NCBI RefSeq assembly: GCF_007754155.1
Contig: NZ_CP037423.1
Coordinates: 6,754,938-6,818,937 of the forward strand
Length of the DNA stretch: 64,000 nt
Direction: 5' to 3'
Source of the DNA: Stieleria neptunia
GTDB taxonomy: Bacteria > Planctomycetota > Planctomycetia > Pirellulales > Pirellulaceae
Part shown: piece after piece, positions 53,309 through 61,258 of the stretch
Layout: each line of letters starts with the position of its first letter
How positions within the stretch are numbered: the first letter of the stretch is position 1
Notes under the pieces: generated by a model
What the model was told of the DNA's origin: nothing
What the model saw: only the letters and a program-made list of their open reading frames with translations
Database searches by the model: none
Position numbers and translations under genes: made by a program

Positions 53309-54178
53309 ATGAAACCCGTCTCGACCGCCGAACCGTCCATCGAACCGGAGCTGGAGCGTGCTGCCGGTGGACAAGAGTCTGTCCCTACGGCCGCGTCGCT
53401 TCCCGTTGTGACGGGCGGTGACGCCGACAGCCAGCCAGCGGAGGACGAATTGCAAGGGGCGCTGGCGGCGGATCCCCCGCTGGCGCCGACCGAAGAGTTT
53501 TTAGCGGAATTGGCCGACCACAGTCAGCGGCTGGAAACGGCCACTCCGCAACAGATCCTGGCCTGGGCGGTGGAGCGTTTTGCGCCAAAATTCTCGATGG
53601 CGACGGCATTTGGCCCCGAGGGGATGACGATCATCCACATGCTCAGCGAGATTGCTCCCGAGACGCCGATTTTTAACCTGGAAACCGGCTATCAATTCAA
53701 AGAAACACTGCAATTGCGTGAAGCGGTCAAGCAGCGTTACGGGATCGAAGTCGAATTCAAGTACCCACAACAAACGGTCCAGGAATACGAAGCGGCCAAC
53801 GGCGGGCCGGTTTACAAGACCGATCCCAATCGATGCTGCTTCGATCGCAAGTTACGTGTTTTAAAAGACGCGGCGCGGGGGCTGCACGCTTGGGCCAGCG
53901 CGATCCGGCGTGACCAAAGCGAAGATCGTGCAAAGGCTCCGATCGTCGGCTGGGACAAAAAATTCCAGCTGGTGAAGATCAGCCCACTGGCCAATTGGAC
54001 CAAGAAAGAGGTTTGGAGTCTGATCAGCAAGCACGACATCCCTTACAACCCGCTGCACGACCAGGGCTATCCGAGCGTCGGCTGCTGGCCATGCACGCGC
54101 GCCAATTTACTCGGCGAAGACGAGCGTGCGGGGCGATGGAGTGGGTTTCAGAAGACCGAATGCGGGCTTCATGACTGA
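53309..54178 (+). CDS. cysH: Adenylylsulfate (APS) reductase, assimilatory
   Basis: This 289-residue protein has about 75 residues of acidic, Ala/Pro-rich N-terminal extension before the PAPS/APS reductase domain. The nucleotide-binding part reads FSMATAFGPEGMTIIHML (about 95-112). Four cysteines that bind an iron-sulfur cluster are present: C176-C177 in NRCCFDRK and C259-C262 in GCWPCTR; these mark the APS-reducing, cluster-containing type. The catalytic cysteine is C285 in KTECGLHD. The enzyme reduces activated sulfate to sulfite for cysteine synthesis in the cytoplasm. An Rrf2 regulator starts 18 bases downstream and may control it. Confidence 0.92.
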   Translation: MKPVSTAEPSIEPELERAAGGQESVPTAASLPVVTGGDADSQPAEDELQGALAADPPLAPTEEFLAELADHSQRLETATPQQILAWAVERFAPKFSMATAFGPEGMTIIHMLSEIAPETPIFNLETGYQFKETLQLREAVKQRYGIEVEFKYPQQTVQEYEAANGGPVYKTDPNRCCFDRKLRVLKDAARGLHAWASAIRRDQSEDRAKAPIVGWDKKFQLVKISPLANWTKKEVWSLISKHDIPYNPLHDQGYPSVGCWPCTRANLLGEDERAGRWSGFQKTECGLHD

Positions 54179-54196
54179 AAACGGGGAGAGGATTCG

Positions 54197-54622
54197 GTGA
54201 CAATCTCTGCACGGGTTCATTACGCGACGCTGGCGCTAATCGAATTGGCGTTGCGTCAGCCGGAAAAGGCGCCGGTGGCGGTGCGAGAGATCAGCCAGCG
54301 GCACGGCATCCCCGGGCCGTTCCTGGTTCAAATCCTGCGCACCCTGCGCAGTGCCGGCTGGGTGCAGAGCATTCGCGGCAGCCAGGGCGGCTATCGCTTG
54401 GCGATCGCACCGGCCGAGCTGACCTTGCTGGAGATTGCTGAGGCGGTCGGCTGCCCCGAAACCAATGGCCAGACCGACGCGACCGACACACCAGCCAACC
54501 GGATGCTGCACGACGTCTGGGACGCCGCCAGCGAGGCCTCGCGGGCGGTACTGGCCCGAACCACGTTGGCCGAGATCGCCGCCCGCACGGCCCAGGACGA
54601 CGCGGTGATGTTTTACATCTAA
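54197..54622 (+). CDS. Rrf2-family transcriptional regulator
   Basis: This 141-residue protein starts at GTG 54,197, preceded by GGGGAGAGG. The winged helix reads VHYATLALIELALRQ...VAVREISQRHGIPGPFLVQILRTLRSAGWVQSIRGSQGGYRLA, the standard Rrf2 pattern. The three-cysteine cluster of iron-sulfur-sensing members (IscR, NsrR) is missing; only one cysteine (AVGCPE) remains. Members without the cluster include CymR, which controls cysteine genes together with a cysteine synthase, and the position after cysH suggests a similar role. That is inference. Its stop overlaps the next open frame by one base. Confidence 0.88.
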   Translation: MTISARVHYATLALIELALRQPEKAPVAVREISQRHGIPGPFLVQILRTLRSAGWVQSIRGSQGGYRLAIAPAELTLLEIAEAVGCPETNGQTDATDTPANRMLHDVWDAASEASRAVLARTTLAEIAARTAQDDAVMFYI

Positions 54623-54846
54623 TGCGTGGGAAGATATCTCACGTTTTGCCTGCTGCGGCCGAAAAGCACGGCGAAATCAGGCTTTTACCGGGCGAGCTGA
54701 CGCCTGCACAATCCGCACGCCCTTTAGGGCTTTCGTGTGTTTCGCCGCTGGTGACGGTTGCAAGGATCGCTGCTGCGACTAGCGTGGAGTTTCCCGCCCG
54801 GGAATTTCTCCACACGTCAGGTCGACACCAAACGAGTCTTAACACC

Positions 54847-55281
54847 ATGAAACGAATTGCACTTGCCGTCGCCGCGCTGGCCGCGATTGCATTTGGCGGA
54901 TCGGACGCGGCGTCTGCCGCCCATCCAGCCGGTTACCCCTTCGTCCCCTTCGGCTTTTATCAGCCTTATGGGGCTGAGTACGGATCGTCGCTACGGACGC
55001 CGCCGTACTTTGCGCTCAACCCGCCGGTCTACTACGGTGCCCGGCACGCTCGCCCCTACGGGATCAGCCCATTCGCTTCGCCTCCGGTGGTCAGCGCTGG
55101 CCCCGGTTATCGCGGACGCCTGCGGAGCGATTTTTATCTTCCGCCGAGCGAATACCAGCCGACCGAACCGGCGCCCTGCACGCTGAACCCGTGCGTCAGC
55201 CAAGGCGTGCAAAAACCGGTCAAAGTCGGTGTCGTGCGAACGAACCCCTTCGTCACCGAGACCCAATTGGTGAAGAACTAG
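54847..55281 (+). CDS. Small exported Pro/Tyr-rich protein of unknown function
   Basis: ATG 54,847 begins a clear signal peptide (MKRIALAVAALAAIAFGGSDAASA); the frame is open 75 codons upstream, but that part is not protein-like. The mature part of about 120 residues is rich in Pro, Tyr and Gly (FVPFGFYQPYGAEYGSS, PPYFALNPPVYYG, FYLPPSEYQPTEPAPC) with a pair of cysteines near the end (CTLNPC). It may be an extracytoplasmic structural protein; no family was recognised. Confidence 0.65.
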   Translation: MKRIALAVAALAAIAFGGSDAASAAHPAGYPFVPFGFYQPYGAEYGSSLRTPPYFALNPPVYYGARHARPYGISPFASPPVVSAGPGYRGRLRSDFYLPPSEYQPTEPAPCTLNPCVSQGVQKPVKVGVVRTNPFVTETQLVKN

Positions 55282-55336
55282 TTTCGTCTCGGATCCGTTT
55301 CGGCTGAAATGTTTCGGCGCAACAAATTCGGCGCAC

Positions 55337-55381
55337 AAAAAAATGGCGAGGTCATGCCGACGGCACGATCTCGCCATTTTT
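55337..55381 (-). terminator. Terminator after the SRP RNA gene
   Basis: A stem AAAATGGCGAG...CTCGCCATTTT with internal mismatches is followed on the minus strand by a run of T residues. The run of T on the other side means it could also end transcription of the plus-strand gene at 54,847. Confidence 0.75.
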
Positions 55382-55393
55382 GTTGGGTTTGCA

Positions 55394-55493
55394 CGACGGA
55401 GGTGGCCCTCACACAAAGTTACACCGCTTATGGCTGCTCCACTTAAGTCCTGACCAGGTTCACGATTCACAGTCGTAAGGGCCACCACCGTCG
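55394..55493 (-). ncRNA. ffs: Signal recognition particle RNA, small bacterial type
   Basis: About 100 bases on the minus strand fold into a long hairpin with ends CGACGGTGGTGGCCCT and AGGGCCACCTCCGTCG. The middle has the conserved domain IV: CCTGGTCAGG on the 5' side and AGCAGCCATAAGC on the 3' side, which binds Ffh. The apical part reads ACTTAAGTGG where most bacteria have a GGAA loop, so the tetraloop appears to differ. It directs nascent membrane proteins to the membrane. The terminator follows at 55,337-55,381. Confidence 0.87.
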
Positions 55494-55666
55494 GGCAATG
55501 GGACGGGAAGTGTAAACGACGATCTTCATCTTGAAAAGTCAGGGCGTGCGACGGCCACGCCAATCGGCAATCTCGGCCAAGTCTCGCCCAGCCCCACAGG
55601 TTGCTTGCGAATCGTCGCCGTTTCGCGCGCCGTTTATCCTTGGCGGAAGGCGTTTTCTCGTCCATA

Positions 55667-56731
55667 ATGAATGGCTTGCCGGTGTCGGAGTGGAAACCGA
55701 TCCGGCCATTGGCGCGGTTGCCCCCACGCTCCCCGCCTACAACCCTGCCAACAAACTCTCCATTGGAGCTGCCTGAAATCGTGCGAAATCTTTTGCTCAC
55801 CCCCCTTCGCCTCGCTGTCGGCTGGGGAATCTCGCCCCGAATCTTGGGCATCATCGCCATCACGATGCTTGTCTTGCTTCGACTGACTATCGGTTGGCAC
55901 TTTCACAGCGAAGGGAGTGAGAAGTATCGCAAGGGCGATTGGGATGCGGCACCCTTTTTCGCCAACGCCAAGGGCCCGTTCGCGAACGAATTTCGCAAAA
56001 CGGTTTGGGACTACGACGGCAAGGTGCGACGCGATCCCGAGTTCACGCGCTGGTGGTTGGAACAGTATCGGGATCAAGCTGCTGATTACTACACCTTTGG
56101 CGACAAGGAATTGGCGGTGGCCAACGAAGCGTTGGAAAAACTGCTGGAAGACCATGAGGTTGTCTTGCAGGATTATGCCGACGAATTGGAAGAATACGAT
56201 CTGGGTCAGCTGCGACTGGAGATGCTCAATACCGAAGGCGACCGCGTCGGCGTGGAGAGTCTGGCGGGCCAGATCGAGACCGTTCGAAAGGAGAACGACG
56301 CCAAATTAAAACCGGCACTGGCGGCGATCGACGACTTGTGGGCCGGGTACGAAGGCACGATCAATTCCTTGGCCGCCCCCAACCAACGCCAGGCTTCGCC
56401 GCCGCTGGATTTGGTCAAGCCGCGGACCGCGGTCGTCGACACCAGCGTGATCAATCGCTACGTGCCCTACTTTGACTTGGCGGTCGGCTGGTGCCTGTTG
56501 CTGGGGCTGTTCACCCCCGTCGCCGCGTTAGCCGCGGCCGGTTTTCTCGGTTCTGTTTTCCTGAGCCAGTACCCGCCGGGAACCGGGCCGACGAGCAGCA
56601 ACTACCAATTGATCGAATGTATGGCCTGTTTCGTCCTGGCAGCAACGGGAGCCGGACGCTTTGCGGGCTTGGACTATTTCATCCACCTGTTGATTCGGCG
56701 CAGCGTCGCAAAGCACGCCGCCGACAAATAG
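55667..56731 (+). CDS. DoxX-like membrane protein with an inserted soluble domain
   Basis: ATG 55,667 gives 354 residues; the first 38 are Pro-rich and a GTG near 55,781 just before LLTPLRLAVGWG might be the real start. One or two helices (GIIAITMLVLLRLTIGWHFHSEG, typical DoxX start) are followed by an inserted soluble region of about 200 residues with a Glu/Leu-rich coiled coil (EALEKLLEDHEVVLQDYADELEEYDL). The last three helices (FDLAVGWCLLLGLFTPVAALAAAGFLGSVFL, ECMACFVLAATGAGRFAGLDYFI) complete the DoxX fold. The large insertion is common in planctomycetes. The next gene, an oxidoreductase, starts 111 bases later. Confidence 0.75.
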   Translation: MNGLPVSEWKPIRPLARLPPRSPPTTLPTNSPLELPEIVRNLLLTPLRLAVGWGISPRILGIIAITMLVLLRLTIGWHFHSEGSEKYRKGDWDAAPFFANAKGPFANEFRKTVWDYDGKVRRDPEFTRWWLEQYRDQAADYYTFGDKELAVANEALEKLLEDHEVVLQDYADELEEYDLGQLRLEMLNTEGDRVGVESLAGQIETVRKENDAKLKPALAAIDDLWAGYEGTINSLAAPNQRQASPPLDLVKPRTAVVDTSVINRYVPYFDLAVGWCLLLGLFTPVAALAAAGFLGSVFLSQYPPGTGPTSSNYQLIECMACFVLAATGAGRFAGLDYFIHLLIRRSVAKHAADK

Positions 56732-56842
56732 CGAGAGTCGAAAGCGAGCTGCCGCCACGATGATCCGGCACGCTCCGAAACGTTTGACCGCAGCCCCCAA
56801 CACAACCCCAATCAAGCACGAACCCCATCCGAGGACAATCCC

Positions 56843-58666
56843 ATGGTCGACAAGCTCTCCAGTGACGAACGTGAAGTAGGAAAACAAAACTACTACAACG
56901 CCGTGACCAGTTACTACGACGTCAATCGTCGAGACTTTTTACGAGGCATCGTCGCCACCGGCGCCGTCAGTGGTGCCGGTCTGGGTGCCGCTTACTTTGG
57001 CTACGGCCAAGTCAAAGATCCGGTGCGAATTGCCGTGATCGGAACCGGCGACGAAGGCAGCGTGCTGATCGGCGGCTGCAATCCAAACTATGTCGACGTC
57101 AAAGCGATCTGCGACATCCGGCCCTTCAGCCAACATCGCGCCTTCCACGGTGACTGCAGCAGTGCCTCGGCATTGATCCGTCGCCCCGGATTGATCTCCG
57201 TCGCCGGCTACAGCAACGAAGCCGAAGCGCGGAAGAACGTCAAGGTTTACGACGGTTCCAATGGCGGCATCATGGCCTGCCTGGACGACCCCGATATCGA
57301 AGCCGTCATCATCGCGCTGCCGCTGTGGTTGCACGCCCCGGTCGCCGCGCTGGCGATGGAGCGAAACCTGCACGTGCTGACCGAAAAACTGATGGCACAC
57401 AACGTCGCCCAATGCAAGGTGATGGGCCGGATGGCAGCCGCGGGCGAAGACAAGCAGGGCAATCCGCTGCACTTGGCCACCGGTCACCAACGACACTACA
57501 ACGTCAAATATGAAAACGCGGTCAACCTGATTCGCTGGGGATTGCTGGGCCAACTGCACCACATCCGCGCCCAATGGCACCGCGGAAACCTGCCCGGTCG
57601 CGACAGCTGGTCGATGCCGATTCCCGGCGGCGAAAAGATGGCCAACGGGAAACTGTATGACAAGATCGCCAAAGATCTCGCCTACCGCAAAGCCAAGTTG
57701 AAAACCGCGACCGGGTCGGACATCACGCGGCTGCAGGCCGAAATCGCGCAGTGGGAAGCCTGGGATGCCGACAAGTCGGTCGATCCCCGCGACCATGGTT
57801 ATCAAGACTTTGGCCGTGGCGACACCATGTTCACCGCCGAAGAAGAACTGCACCGCTGGCGACTGTTCGAGCGGACCGGTGCGGGGTTGATGGCCGAATT
57901 GGGAAGCCACCAGCTGGATGCCGTCAGTATTTTCCTCTCGTCACTGCGTGATGACGGAAAGAAAGTGCACCCCTTGTCGGTCCATGCCGTCGGCGGACGA
58001 CACATCATGCCACACGACCGCGACGCCGGTGACCATATCTATTGCACGTTCGAGTTCCCCGGCCCCGAATACGCCGAGACCTTCGACGTCGGCTATTACG
58101 ATCCGGTCCAAAACTATCCCAACGGAGCCGTGCCCGGATACGAGCAAGACCCCAACAAAAAAGTCGTCGTCACCTACAGCACCATCAACGGCAACGGATT
58201 CGGCGGCTGGGGCGAAGTCGTCATGGGCAGCAAGGGCACGTTGGTGTTGGACAAGGAAACCGATGTTCTGCTGTATCGAAACAGCGATACCAGCAGCAAG
58301 GTCGGCGTCAAAAAGGAAGAGGGCGGATACGCCTTGGACACCAGTGCCAGCGGCGATTTCGCCGCCCCGGTCGCCCAGACCGCCGCGTCGGGTCCGGTCA
58401 GCCGAGGGTATCGCGAAGAGATCGAGCACTGGGCGTATTGCATCCGCAATCCCGACAAGGAAAACCAAGTGCGTTGCTATCCCGAAGTCGCGATGGGAGA
58501 TGCCGTGATCGCTCTGGGAGCCAACGTCGCGCTGAAGAATTCGCAAGCCGGAAAGGGCGGCTACCTCGAGTACAAAGAGGAATGGTTTGACATCGATAAT
58601 GATGCAACCCCAGACGGCAGCGACATCAAACGCGAGCAAGAATTCATGCTCAAGGACGTGACGTAG
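56843..58666 (+). CDS. Tat-exported Gfo/Idh/MocA-family oxidoreductase
   Basis: This 607-residue protein has a Tat signal (VNRRDFLRGIVATGAVSGAGLG, RR at 29-30). The Rossmann domain starts RIAVIGTGDEG (62-72) and contains ALPLWLHAPVAALAMERNLHVLTEKLMAHN, the family's EKP motif with Leu instead of Pro. The C-terminal beta-sheet domain carries GHQRHYNVKYENAVNLI and AELGSHQLDAVSIF with the likely catalytic His. It is about 200 residues longer than most members because of insertions (about 260-320 and the tail). Such enzymes oxidise or reduce sugars, with the cofactor loaded before export. Position after a DoxX-like membrane gene may mean a shared electron route, but that is speculative. Confidence 0.9.
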   Translation: MVDKLSSDEREVGKQNYYNAVTSYYDVNRRDFLRGIVATGAVSGAGLGAAYFGYGQVKDPVRIAVIGTGDEGSVLIGGCNPNYVDVKAICDIRPFSQHRAFHGDCSSASALIRRPGLISVAGYSNEAEARKNVKVYDGSNGGIMACLDDPDIEAVIIALPLWLHAPVAALAMERNLHVLTEKLMAHNVAQCKVMGRMAAAGEDKQGNPLHLATGHQRHYNVKYENAVNLIRWGLLGQLHHIRAQWHRGNLPGRDSWSMPIPGGEKMANGKLYDKIAKDLAYRKAKLKTATGSDITRLQAEIAQWEAWDADKSVDPRDHGYQDFGRGDTMFTAEEELHRWRLFERTGAGLMAELGSHQLDAVSIFLSSLRDDGKKVHPLSVHAVGGRHIMPHDRDAGDHIYCTFEFPGPEYAETFDVGYYDPVQNYPNGAVPGYEQDPNKKVVVTYSTINGNGFGGWGEVVMGSKGTLVLDKETDVLLYRNSDTSSKVGVKKEEGGYALDTSASGDFAAPVAQTAASGPVSRGYREEIEHWAYCIRNPDKENQVRCYPEVAMGDAVIALGANVALKNSQAGKGGYLEYKEEWFDIDNDATPDGSDIKREQEFMLKDVT

Positions 58667-58837
58667 CGATCGCGCTGGGGGCCAGACACCAGCGCACGTT
58701 GGTGTCTAGCCCTTCACTCGTTCCAGGGCTCACTCGTTCCAGGGCTCCGCCTTGGAACGCGAGGTCGGTGTGGCTCCGGCCACACGCGGTTCACGCTCAG
58801 GAGGCGGGAGCCTCCACGACATGGTGTAGGGAAAGGG

Positions 58838-59345
58838 GACCGTTGTACGACGTCCTTTCTAGGTCGTCGTCGGGAGTCCAACGGACGACGACCCGGAAGG
58901 GCCGTCGTACTCGATAACCGGACCGTTGTACGACGTCCTTTCTAGGTCGTCGTCGGGAGTCCAGCGGACGACGGCCCGGAAGGGCCGTCGTACTCGATAA
59001 CCGGACCGTTGTACGACGTCCTTTCCAGGTCGTCGTCGGGAGTCCAACGGACGACGACCCGGAAGGGCCGTCGTACTCGATAACCGGACCGTTGTACGAC
59101 GTCCTTTCCAGGTCGTCGCCGGGAGTCCAACGGACGACGGCCCGGAAGGGCCGTCGTACTCGATAACCGGACCGTTGTACGACGTCCTTTCCAGGTCGTC
59201 GTCGGGAGTCCAACGGACGACGGCCCGGAAGGGCCGGAAGGGCCGTCGTACTCGATAACCGGACCGTTGTACGACGTCCTTTCCAGGTCGTCGTCGGGAG
59301 TCCAGCGGACGACGGCCCGGAAGGGCCGTCGTACTCGATAACCGG
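58838..59345. repeat. 83-bp tandem repeat array, six units
   Basis: The start GGACCGTTGTACGACGTCC occurs at about 58,838, 58,920, 59,003, 59,086, 59,169 and 59,261, an 83-base period with one 9-base expansion in the fifth unit. The same unit, in the opposite direction, occurs at 52,817-52,980. GCTGGACG (59,355-59,362) at the right edge resembles the ends of the element at 52,782. The stretch 58,667-58,837 adds a GGAACG-type hairpin. Open frames through the array are repeat artefacts. Confidence 0.9.
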
Positions 59346-59418
59346 TCGTCCTATGCTGGACGGTCCCTAAGCTCCAGCGATTTGTCTCTGCCCCCCTTCC
59401 AATCTCTCCCTGCCATAC

Positions 59419-60276
59419 ATGTCAGCTGTCTTTCGTCTCTCCGCCGCAACCGTCTTGGACCTTGTCGGCGACGACGCCACGGCCATCCTGAACAACCTGA
59501 CGACCAACGACGTCAAGTCCTTGCAGATCGGTTGCGGCTGTGAAACGTTTCTGACCGACGTGCGCGGCAAAACCGTGGCGCACGTCGTTGCGTTTCGCAC
59601 GCCGGAGGGGTTCCGGATGATCGGCGCGGACGGCCAGGCCGACGCAATCGCCACGCACGCCGATCGCTACACGATTCGCGAAGACGCCACGCCCGTCGAC
59701 CATTCCTCGGAGTTGTCTGTGTTCGTCCTCGCCCCCGACGCGCCGGTCACGCTGCGAGAAGAAACCGACTGGGGCGAATCCAACGCGATGCGCTACGACG
59801 TGGATTGGCTGGGCGAGCAAACGATCGTGTTGGTCACCGAAACGCCGGGGGCCATCGAACAAGTCATTCGCTCGACCGGAGAAACGGCGGGGGATGACGA
59901 CGAGTTTCATCACGCCCGCACGCTGGCCGGGTTCCCTTGGTTCGGCGTTGATCTGTCGGAAAAGAATCTGCCCCAGGAAGCCTCCCGCATCAAGCAATCG
60001 ATTTCCTTCACCAAGGGCTGCTACCTGGGGCAAGAAACGGTCGCCCGGTTGGACGCGTTGGGTCAGGTCCAGAAACAACTGGTTCGATGGCAGACCTCGG
60101 GATCGATTCCCGCCCCGGGCAGCGAAGTCAGCGCCGACGCGAAAGTCGTCGGACGATTGACCAGCGTTGCCAAGACGGGCGAGGACACCGCGGTCGCGAT
60201 TGGGATCGCACGACGCTCGCATTTCGATCCCGGCGCAAACGCCCAAGGGGACGGGTTTACGGCGACGGTGCTCTAG
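59419..60276 (+). CDS. ygfZ: Folate-binding YgfZ/GcvT-like protein
   Basis: This 285-residue protein has the YgfZ signature KGCYLGQE (199-206), including its cysteine, and the family's tail QKQLVRWQTSGSIPAPGSEVSAD...VGRLTSVAK. The N-terminal half follows the GcvT fold (FRLSAATVLDLVGDDATAILNNLTTNDVKSL). YgfZ helps iron-sulfur cluster repair or assembly using folate. The gene stands alone between a repeat array and a hairpin repeat. Confidence 0.9.
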   Translation: MSAVFRLSAATVLDLVGDDATAILNNLTTNDVKSLQIGCGCETFLTDVRGKTVAHVVAFRTPEGFRMIGADGQADAIATHADRYTIREDATPVDHSSELSVFVLAPDAPVTLREETDWGESNAMRYDVDWLGEQTIVLVTETPGAIEQVIRSTGETAGDDDEFHHARTLAGFPWFGVDLSEKNLPQEASRIKQSISFTKGCYLGQETVARLDALGQVQKQLVRWQTSGSIPAPGSEVSADAKVVGRLTSVAKTGEDTAVAIGIARRSHFDPGANAQGDGFTATVL

Positions 60277-60286
60277 GCACGATGCG

Positions 60287-60338
60287 GGAGAGGCTGCCAG
60301 CCTGTCGATCCCGAAATGACAGGCCGGAAGCCTCTCCC
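60287..60338. repeat. Intergenic hairpin repeat, family R53, copy 2
   Basis: GGGAGAGGCTGCCAGCCTGT and its imperfect complement enclose 10 bases. It resembles the copy at 36,177 with several paired changes (T-A to A-T or G-C) that keep the stem. Confidence 0.8.
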
Positions 60339-60364
60339 ACGGCAATTCCGCTACACTAGCGAAC

Positions 60365-61258
60365 ATGAGTGCCACCACCGAATCGATTCCGCTACTCTCG
60401 CCCGATCTGCTCGCCAAACTGGAACGTTTGGAACTCGTTTCACGCAAAGTGTTTCGAGGGCGAATGAAGGGCGAACGCCGCAGCAAACGCAAAGGGCAGA
60501 GCGTCGAATTTGCCGACTTTCGCAACTACGTCGCCGGCGACGATCTGCGATTGATCGACTGGAATTTGTACGCCCGCCTGGATCAATTGTTCCTGAAACT
60601 GTTTCAGGAAGAAGAAGACCTGCACGTCTACGCGTTGATCGATTGCAGCGAGTCGATGAATTTTGGCACGCCGACGAAATTTCACGTCGCCAAACAGATG
60701 GCCGCCGCGCTGGGCTACATCGGCCTGTGTCGCGCCGACCGGGTCGGCGTTCAAGCACTCGGTGACCAGGGACGTCGCGCACCGGTGCTGCGCGGCCGCA
60801 GCGGCTTGTGGAAAATGCTGCAGTATCTGGAGAGCCTTGACAGTGGCGACAATGTTTCGCTGCACGACGCGGTCAAGGATTTTTCGTTGCGTAATTCAGG
60901 GACCGGCGTCGTCGTCTTGATCACCGACCTGATGGACAAATCGGGTTACGAAGCGGCCTTGCGGATGCTGGTCGGCCGGCGGATGGACGTCTACGTGATG
61001 CATATCTTGTCACCCGAAGAAATCGATCCGCCGATTCGCGGAGATCGGCGATTGATCGATTGCGAAGACGGCGATGAAACCGAGATCACGATCAACAATT
61101 ACGTGCTCGAGCGATACAAGTTGACGCTGCAATCGTTTCTCAGCAGCGTCAAGAGTTTCTGTTCACGACGCAGCATCGCCTACCTGCCCGTTCGAACGGA
61201 CCAGCCGGTGGATGATGTGATGACCCGCTACCTCCGCAAACGAGGCGTCGTGCGATGA
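60365..61258 (+). CDS. DUF58-domain protein
   Basis: This 297-residue protein shows the DUF58 signature KVFRGRMKGERRSKRKGQSVEFADFRNYVAGDDLRLIDWNLYARLDQLFLKLFQEEED (about 32-90) followed by a VWA-like fold with YALIDCSESM. No membrane helices. DUF58 proteins commonly lie between MoxR ATPase and BatA-type VWA proteins, in systems linked to chaperone-like or stress functions. Here the partner VWA gene overlaps by ATGA; a MoxR gene is not in the window upstream. Confidence 0.9.
   Translation: MSATTESIPLLSPDLLAKLERLELVSRKVFRGRMKGERRSKRKGQSVEFADFRNYVAGDDLRLIDWNLYARLDQLFLKLFQEEEDLHVYALIDCSESMNFGTPTKFHVAKQMAAALGYIGLCRADRVGVQALGDQGRRAPVLRGRSGLWKMLQYLESLDSGDNVSLHDAVKDFSLRNSGTGVVVLITDLMDKSGYEAALRMLVGRRMDVYVMHILSPEEIDPPIRGDRRLIDCEDGDETEITINNYVLERYKLTLQSFLSSVKSFCSRRSIAYLPVRTDQPVDDVMTRYLRKRGVVR

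Noticed and set aside
58838..59345. CRISPR or coding repeat protein in the 83-bp array
   Set aside because: The repeat is continuous without spacers, the frames depend on the repeat period, and the same unit lies in non-coding DNA elsewhere.
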